A stretch of 64,000 bases of DNA from Hybos culiciformis (taxonomy: Eukaryota > Arthropoda > Insecta > Diptera > Hybotidae), in contig OZ023273.1 in the NCBI GenBank assembly GCA_964007475.1, positions 25,345,557-25,409,556 of the forward strand, written 5' to 3'. Of the stretch, positions 57,179 through 64,000 are shown piece after piece (the first letter of the stretch is position 1; the number at the start of each line of letters is the position of its first letter). Under the pieces are notes generated by a model, which was given only the letters and a program-made list of their open reading frames with translations, had not been told where the DNA came from and ran no database searches. A program made the translations under genes and the position numbers.

Positions 57179-59068
57179 TACAATAATCTACTATTATTTG
57201 GTAATTTTTTGTTAGCTCTAATTTAGAACTTAGCCAGATTCCATTAAAAATCAACTAAATTCATTTGTTCTTCCTGTAGTTTAATCTTTAATTTTTTAAC
57301 AAGTGCAAAAACTGTCTTTCATAGTTAATTCAGCATTCATTAAATCCGAACAAAACCTTCTGTATTCCAATAGGACTTTTATCATGTCGTAAGTCGAATT
57401 CCACCTAGTTTTACAGTCTAGTACGGCTTTTTTCATGTTTAACTTTTAAGCTAAAGAAAAAATATTCGGTGTTCGTAATGTTTTGCATTCATCTAGTGTT
57501 CTCTTAAAAGCATGACTAGATATAGCAATTGGACACTATGAGCAACACATCGGAAATGAATAATATTTGGGTGCGAATTATGCTAATGTTTCTGCTCCTT
57601 CATTTTCAATATTAGATAGAGCGTTTTCTTCCGCTTTGTCAAATCCATTGTCCGTTTGAAAGTTTTCATAATAGTCTTTTAATAATATATATTTTTCCCG
57701 TTACCTGACGTAATTGAATAAATTTGCTGCAATTTGATGTCATAACAATCAAGAACATTGATGATAGGATTTTTTATGTAGACTCCTGATTGGCGATTTT
57801 GAGCCTCATGCATTTCTTTTTCCGTCGAAAATATATGGAGCATTTATTCCTACAATGCATCTACCAAGGCAAGAAGCCGAATCAATCTTGACTGAAATTA
57901 TTTTTTTGACATTTCCAATTTAATTTTATTATTAATGTTCATTGCTTTGTCGTTAACAAAATCAATTACATAATGACTATTAACTGATATTTTTACTGTA
58001 TTCATAAACGGATCGACTATTACTTTCATGCCAGAATCTTCAAAAATTGTGAAAAGACGACCAGTAACAGTTTCTAGCTTTCAATCAATGAAACCTTCAT
58101 GAATATCGAGCCGTCTCGATCCAAAAAGCTCGAGCAAGCTCGCCTGTTTTTGCTTGAATGAAGATCGAGTTTTTATCTGCTAGTGGCTCGAGCTCAGCAT
58201 TTTTAATGTTTTACATTTTACTTTTGTTTTTTTTTTTTATTTTATTGAACAGAAAAGTTTATATAGGAAAATATTTCACTTCAATCTTATAAGTCCAGTC
58301 AATTTTAACAGAAAATGATACACAGAAATGGATTTTTTATGTTTTTATATTTTATAATGTTTTGAAACTTTAATAATTAATAATTTTGCAATATTTATTG
58401 TAATTTTTATAATTTTGATTAGATAATAATAATGAATTAATTAGAAGAGTAAAGTTGAATTTTATGCTCTGAAATTGGTTTTTTTATGTCATTGTTTTTT
58501 CATATGTATTTAATTTTTAAGAAGGCTCGGGTGGCTCTAGCTACCCGATCCTCATTATACAAAAGCTTGAAGGCTCGAACTTACGAAAATGGTCGAGTTT
58601 CAAAAACCCTAATCGCACTCATTTATGGACTAGAAAAATCAACAAATTTAATAGTAAAATTTAAGTAAGTATGTACTTACTTTACTCAAAATGAGTTTAG
58701 GATTAAATTTAATTTAAAATTCAACAAACAATAAAAAAGAACGTTCAATTTGTAGCAGAAAATCTAAATAATAATAAATAAAATACCACTAATCAATCGT
58801 TAGGCACCATTAACGTAAACGGAAAACTTTACTATTTTCGTTTTTATGTGCAAAAATATACCGTTCGAACACGTTAGTATTGTTTTGAAATATTTGTTTT
58901 GTTGTTTTGTAATTCAAATAAACTGTGCACAGCGGAATTTTTTTAGTACAATTTTGAACCAAACGTACTGGAGTTTTGGCTTCGGATTCAGTGTTATAAA
59001 AACAGTAAACCTGAACCCATTTGGTTTCAGGTTCGCGTTCGGGTTCGGTTTCAGTCTCTCTAATATAT

Positions 59069-59980
59069 AAATATTCCTACGCCTAATTTGAACGTTGAAG
59101 AATCATAAAAAAACACGGCATCAAAAGGCTTTGCATAAATTATTATTTTTTTTAAAACTATACCTGTTTATAATAAAATTATACCAAATTATAATAAATT
59201 CATAATCTCATCAAATTGAAAATTAAGATTGAATATTGAATACAATCCATTGGTTGTACGTACGTATTCAAATTTGAAATTTGGAATTCCAAAATAGTAT
59301 TATGTTTGGAATTTGGACAATACAATACAGTAAATATAAGTCCTAATGTTTTTTTTTTTATAAACATAATAGATTAGTTTAGTCATGTGTTGAAAAATTA
59401 TGGTCTATCATTAAAAATTGTTAGAAGAAATTATAATATTCTCAAAGTTTCATATCACGGCCTCCTCAGTAGTGCGTACTGTGCCTGTGCACCTCTTGCA
59501 CCTGCCTTGTTAAGGCACTGAATACCGCTATTAACGAAATCCCTTTATGAATTATGAGAATAAAAAGTTATCTAGATTTAAACTAAAACAAGCTTAGCAA
59601 CGGGAAATTTTAAATTTCGCATAACAATTTCAATTTTTGTGTTTACTTATAAGTGAGTTTAATTTTAAAATCGTATAAAATAAAATAAATTCGAAAAACT
59701 ATAAAATAATATATTTCTTTTCAAGCCTAAAATTAAAAATTAATAAATCAAGCAAAAAAATTAAAGTTAAACAAGTCAGAATACAACTTAGGTAACCGTT
59801 ACATAATATAACCGAACTAAATATTGTTCGAAGAACATCAATTAATAGCAAGTGATTGAGTAATTAGCATTCATTTAAAATTTACATAATGATAAAAAAC
59901 AGTAAAATTATAATAATGAATAAAAATTAAGGGAATAAATAAATAAATAAATAAAGATTTAAATCCAATTTTTTATCAAC
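59069..59980. other. Host DNA upstream of gene b, unit 3
   Basis: It appears identical to the unit 2 counterpart by eye. No coding segment is recognised. Confidence 0.35.
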
Positions 59981-60019
59981 TATTTAAGAAGCTGTTTTAC
60001 TTGTGTAACTTTAGTTTAA
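59981..60019 (+). promoter_or_regulatory. Candidate core promoter of gene b, unit 3
   Basis: TATTTAAG starts at 59981 and the initiator A is at 60013, with the same spacing as in the other units. Confidence 0.45.
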
Positions 60020-60065
60020 AAAAAAATTCCATCGACTTTTAAACAAAATACCTAAACTTGAAAAC

Positions 60066-60895
60066 ATGAACTTATTGCTTATCTTATTCTCAACTATGAT
60101 GGTGATACAAGGTGTGTTTGGTAATGTAAAGCTAAAGGTAAGGAACCAACTATAGATAAAGTGAAAAAAAATGGAATTAGTTTTTTTTTAATTTATACTA
60201 CACTTAATACAAAATATACTCGGTCATTTCCATTGAAACTTTAAACAAAGTACAATACTAAAAATAAACTACAATACTTAAGTGTTTTAACTGGATTTTC
60301 TGTAGAACCATTTAAAAGTTTCAGTATTTTTAAACCGAGTTGTTTAAAGTAGGTTTTTTAATATTACTCAACAAGAAAAAATTACAAAACGGAATCAGAT
60401 GAGTTAGATGATTGTACGGTTGTTTATGCATTATTTTTTGCCAAGAATTTTCGAATAATTTGCATCGTGTAAAATACATATTGATTTTCCACAAAATCGG
60501 TGTTTTCAAACGAGAAGATTTTAGAAACTAATATGCCAATATATAAACGAATTAAATATGTAAGTTATATATGTGGAATTTAATTAGAGGTGGAGCACAA
60601 TATCTTATAAAGGAAACCGTACAAACGTGTTTTTTATTTAGTATCCTAAAATTCATATTTATAGTGGATTTTCTTTAAAAATAAAAGAGTAAATGAACTG
60701 AAACAAGTAGAAACATAATGTAATTATTTGTTAATTGAGGAGTCAACTTGTTTTTTGTTGAAAAATAATTTTACTAGATGAAAGTAGCATGAACAATTTT
60801 TAAAAAAATTGTTTTTGTTCATTAAATTTTCTAATCATATACAATTTTTATTGCAGCATATGGAGGACTACGAAGATTCTGATTCTTCAGATTGA
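60066..60895 (+). CDS. Gene b, unit 3: two-exon secreted small peptide
   Basis: Exon 1 is 60066-60137 and exon 2 is 60857-60895. Both exons and the splice sites are the same as in unit 2 (every landmark is shifted by 8,337), so the predicted 36-residue precursor is identical. This makes unit 3 the second intact copy of the family in the window. Because unit 4 continues past the window end, further copies are likely. The role is unknown; secretion is inferred from the signal peptide. Confidence 0.6.
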
Positions 60896-61224
60896 AATAT
60901 TTTCTTGGTGGTTAAAACTAAAAATGTAATCAAATATAAACTATATTAAATTGAATTATAAAATGTTTTTTATTGATTAAATATTTTTCGAAAAGAGTAC
61001 CTCTAGGTATGACAAATAACGGTTTAATTGAATTAAAGAAAACTTAAAAAAAAAAAATTCATCATAAAAATAATTAATAAAAACATTAATTAAAAACATT
61101 AATTAAAAACTTCAATTAAATATATTAATTAAAAACTTTAATGTGAAGAATGCATCTGATTCTTTGATTTCATGATTTTCTTAAAATTGGGCGTTTTGTT
61201 TGATAACTGAACTCGCGTATAAAT

Positions 61225-62552
61225 CGTCGGCTGAGAATTTAATTGTCGTATGTAGATTTTGTCAGTTTTAGGATTATGATCATTTCTTAAGTTTTCGAGG
61301 CTGAATTTTCTTTTGCCGCAATCAGTTTTTTTATTTCTCTATTCGTTTTCGAGATATTCAGCTTGTATTTTGTTGTATGTATCATAAAAGAAACATTTTG
61401 AGGGAATAATTGTCGTATATGTTGAATTTGTGCCACATACGACAAATATGGATATAAAAATATGTATAATTTTTTTATTTTTATTTTTTGTCGTATGCAT
61501 ATTACGACGGTATTTGCGGTGTGAAATGAGTATTGTATTAAGAATAAATAATTTTTTGAAATCAATAACACAAAAGTTTAAATAATTTTTATCAAAAAAT
61601 ATATGAATTGTTCTAAAATTTTTAACATTGTTGTTAGACATGGAACGATCAACTTTATCAAAATCACCTTTTTTAAAAGGGTATGTTATGATAAATAAAT
61701 GGTGTTATAGACAGCTACTTAAAAAATAACGAAAGATCTTGACTACAAAGATGTCAATTTAAAAATTTTAAAACCAAGAGCTTCAGTTTTTAAATTATTT
61801 TCTATTTAATCGAAAGAACTTTTTTACCAACAACTTCCGTTCACCAAATGCAAGTTTGTAAAGTACCACTTTCGCTTAATTTTTCTTCTTAAACTTTCGC
61901 TTAATTTTTCGGAACTGCTATAAAAAGTTTTTGTAGAAATGAATTTGTTATTTGATTATTTTAATTTTCTTAAAACTTTAATTAGTTTTTCTATTAAGCC
62001 TATACGTGGAAATTTTTTTCATTTTTATTAGCGAGCGTTGAAAGTATGTTAAAGTTATTGATTGTTATTTTTTTGAAGTATTGATTGAAAATGTTGAATT
62101 ATTTACTAAAAATTTTTAAGAAATGTTTGATTGAATATTATTTATTTTGATTTTTATTAGAAAATATATTTCTCAATTCATTATTTCTAAAAGAGACATT
62201 GCAATCTTGTACAAAAGTACTACTTATCTAGAACAAAATGTCGATATACAACAAAGTTATCTAAATTATTTTGAATTTGTATGTCGTATGTAAGAATTTC
62301 AAAATTAATTTGTCGTATGTCAGCATTTACTGAATAAACTAATTTCGAGGAAAATTAAAAATTTCTCTATTATTAATTCCTGGAAAGCTTTCATATTCGG
62401 AACATAAAATCTTCAATAAATTTACTAAATTTTCATTTAAAGTGTGAAGAAGATCCAACCGTTACGAAAAAAGCTACCAGCTGTTAAACTTTAAAATCGA
62501 TTTTCTCAAAACTAACGAACTCTACATACGACATTTAAATTCTGAGCCGACG
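61225..62552. mobile_element. GTCGTATGT element, unit 4 copy
   Basis: It is 1,328 bp, the same length as in unit 3 and almost identical to it. Confidence 0.6.
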
Positions 62553-62812
62553 AAATGTGCCTTAACTGATATTCTGGTTTGAATGACAGGTAGTGTTAAT
62601 AATGCAAGATCACAATAGCATTGGCTAAAATACACGGGTTTGCACAAAAAAAATTACATGAATTTGGTGGACTTCGAACCGCTACCGTTGTTTCTGTTTT
62701 TAGCTGCTTTATTTAAAAATTGTAAATTTAATTTGGTGATTGATTGTAAACTTTCCGAGGAAAATGTGAATAAGTTAAACACCTTTTTTTTTTTATGAAA
62801 TAAAATTTGTCA

Positions 62813-62877
62813 CGCGGAACTCCTAAATCTTTTCGTGGAACCCCAGGGTTCCACGGAACACACTTTGGGAACCAATG
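62813..62877. mobile_element. Right end of hAT-0, unit 4
   Basis: It carries the complete CCAGGGTTCCACGGAAC block that unit 3 has lost, so the unit 3 change came after the two units split, or was not copied. Confidence 0.65.
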
Positions 62878-63289
62878 AATTTGATGAATGTAGGGTTGTT
62901 TATGCATTATTTTTTGCCAAAAATTTTCGAATAATTTGCATCGTGTAAAATACGTATTGCTTTTCAAAATCGGTGTTTTCAAACGAAACGATTTTAGAAA
63001 CTAATATGCCAATATATAAACGAATTAAATATGCAACTTATATATGTGGAATTTAAATAGATTTATATTCGATTTTCCTTAAAAATAAAAGAGTTAATGA
63101 ACTGAAACAAGTAGAAACATAATGTAATAATTTGTTAATTAACGAATCAATTTGTTTTGTGTTGAAAATTAATTTTACTAGATGAAGGTAGCATGAACAA
63201 TTTTAAAAAAATTCCTCCGAATCGTCGGAGTTTTAAAAAAATTGTTTTTGTTCATTAAATTTTCTAATCATAAACAATTTTTATTGCAG

Positions 63290-63337
63290 CCTATGGAAGA
63301 ACCTAAAAAACTTGACTATAGAAATTATTATGGTTAA
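63290..63337 (+). pseudogene. Gene a, unit 4: orphan second exon ending in Gly
   Basis: It is identical in peptide to unit 3 (PMEEPKKLDYRNYYG). The acceptor and branch-point region are conserved. Exon 1 is not visible upstream. Confidence 0.45.
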
Positions 63338-64000
63338 AACTAAAAATGTAATCAAATATAAACTATATTAAATAGAATTATAAAATGTTTTTTATTGATT
63401 AAATATTTTTCGAAAAGAGTACCTCTCGGTACGACAAATAACAGTTGGTTAGTTGCAAACTTACCGTCAGGAAGATTTATTTCTATTACTTATTTTTATG
63501 TGAGGAACTCTTTAAAATATAACTTACTGAAAATTTTAAGATATTGAGGACAAACAGGTTGTGTTTTGCAAACAAAAAATCACACCGTTTTTAAAGGCCT
63601 GGACGTATATCTATACCATAAAGAATATAAAAAACCGATGAAACTAATTCAAGCAAAAGAAAGACCTAAGTTGGTAATTTGGATACAATATAATATTTAG
63701 GTCCAATTCGGATTGCAATGAATTTTATTATGTAACATACAATTTATTTCTAAATCTTGATTCAAACTAATAAAACATTGGCTTGGGAAAACAAATTACC
63801 AAACAACATTACATTTTAAACTCAGGCGCAATAAAATATTAAAAGGTTTAATGAAGATGCTCGAGGTTCATTCAACCATTTCGCTGTCTAATGTAAAAAC
63901 TTGGAAATTCAATTATTGAAAATAGTTTTTTCGGAGATGAATTGCTTTTTAGTTAGGCGATGAATTGCTGGCGATTCATATTTTATGTTTTTTTTTGTTT

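Larger units (their letters stand above)
56130..58080 (-). pseudogene. hAT-2 transposase pseudogene, unit 3
   Basis: The C-terminal frame found in units 1 and 2 is broken here by a 2 bp insertion in the TTTCTTTCTCTTTTTT tract near 56385. The DCKTRWNSTYDM block is near 57420-57300. The coding blocks are continuous because hAT-3 is absent. Confidence 0.75.
55951..59060 (-). mobile_element. hAT-2 element without hAT-3, unit 3 copy
   Basis: It is 3,110 bp between CAGGGACTGAAAC and GTTTCAGTCTCTC, with TAATATAT at 55943-55950 and 59061-59068. This is the pre-insertion form of the element and the best copy for reconstructing its borders. Confidence 0.9.
52688..61024. repeat. Tandem segmental array, unit 3 (8,337 bp)
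   Basis: This is the most compact complete unit. It lacks hAT-1, hAT-3, the Harbinger-like MITE and the Jockey-like element. It includes a T-rich stretch of about 50 bp (55800-55852) not in unit 2. Confidence 0.92.
61025..64000. repeat. Tandem segmental array, unit 4 (cut by window end)
   Basis: It is nearly identical to unit 3 for its whole visible length, so the duplication separating them is the youngest in the array or the pair has been homogenised. The window ends just before the expected position of the minisatellite and hAT-2. Confidence 0.92.

Overview
The window looks like nuclear DNA of an insect, most likely a fly. It is very AT-rich with long A and T runs, (TA)n, (TAAA)n and (CATA)n microsatellites, two Jockey-type non-LTR retrotransposons and many hAT, PIF/Harbinger-like and mariner-like elements. 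Coding sequence is sparse, there are no operons, and the one convincing host gene family has a spliceosomal intron. The species call is inference.

Positions 1 to about 27,470 are mostly featureless AT-rich DNA with scattered transposons: a 543 bp hAT derivative inside a smaller inverted-repeat element (794-1561); a MITE carrying a tRNA-like Pol III promoter (9386-10151); a foldback-type element made of a 51 bp-period array of TTGTACAA palindromes around GC-rich hairpins (17767-18924); a 5'-truncated Jockey-like retrotransposon with a substituted YADD motif (19409-21402, minus); a long hairpin (21721-21917); a TA-flanked MITE (25142-25464); and two head-to-tail Harbinger-like MITEs (26337-27240).

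Positions 27,609-64,000 form a tandem segmental array. Four units begin at 27609, 41781, 52688 and 61025, with lengths 14,172, 10,907, 8,337 and a partial copy cut by the window end. The differences in length come almost entirely from transposons present in some units and absent from others, so many insertions have an empty or filled counterpart in the same window. Each unit holds, in order, a TIR element with GTCGTATGT motifs, the right end of a hAT element, a last-exon-like segment (gene a), a hAT element with a decayed transposase (hAT-2), and a tiny two-exon gene (gene b).

Gene b is the most interesting item. Exon 1 encodes a clean signal peptide and ends at an AAG|GTAAGG donor. Exon 2 follows a CTAAT branch-point-like site and a TTTTTATTGCAG acceptor and adds a short acidic tail in the same frame. 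The predicted product is a 36-residue secreted peptide with a mature part of about 17 residues. Units 2 and 3 carry intact, identical copies. The unit 1 copy has a nonsense codon at position 3 and a 3.07 kb Jockey-like element in its intron. Gene a keeps the 3' half of the intron and a different second exon but has lost exon 1. Unit 2 is a mosaic (left part like unit 1, right part like unit 3), which points to unequal exchange or conversion within the array.
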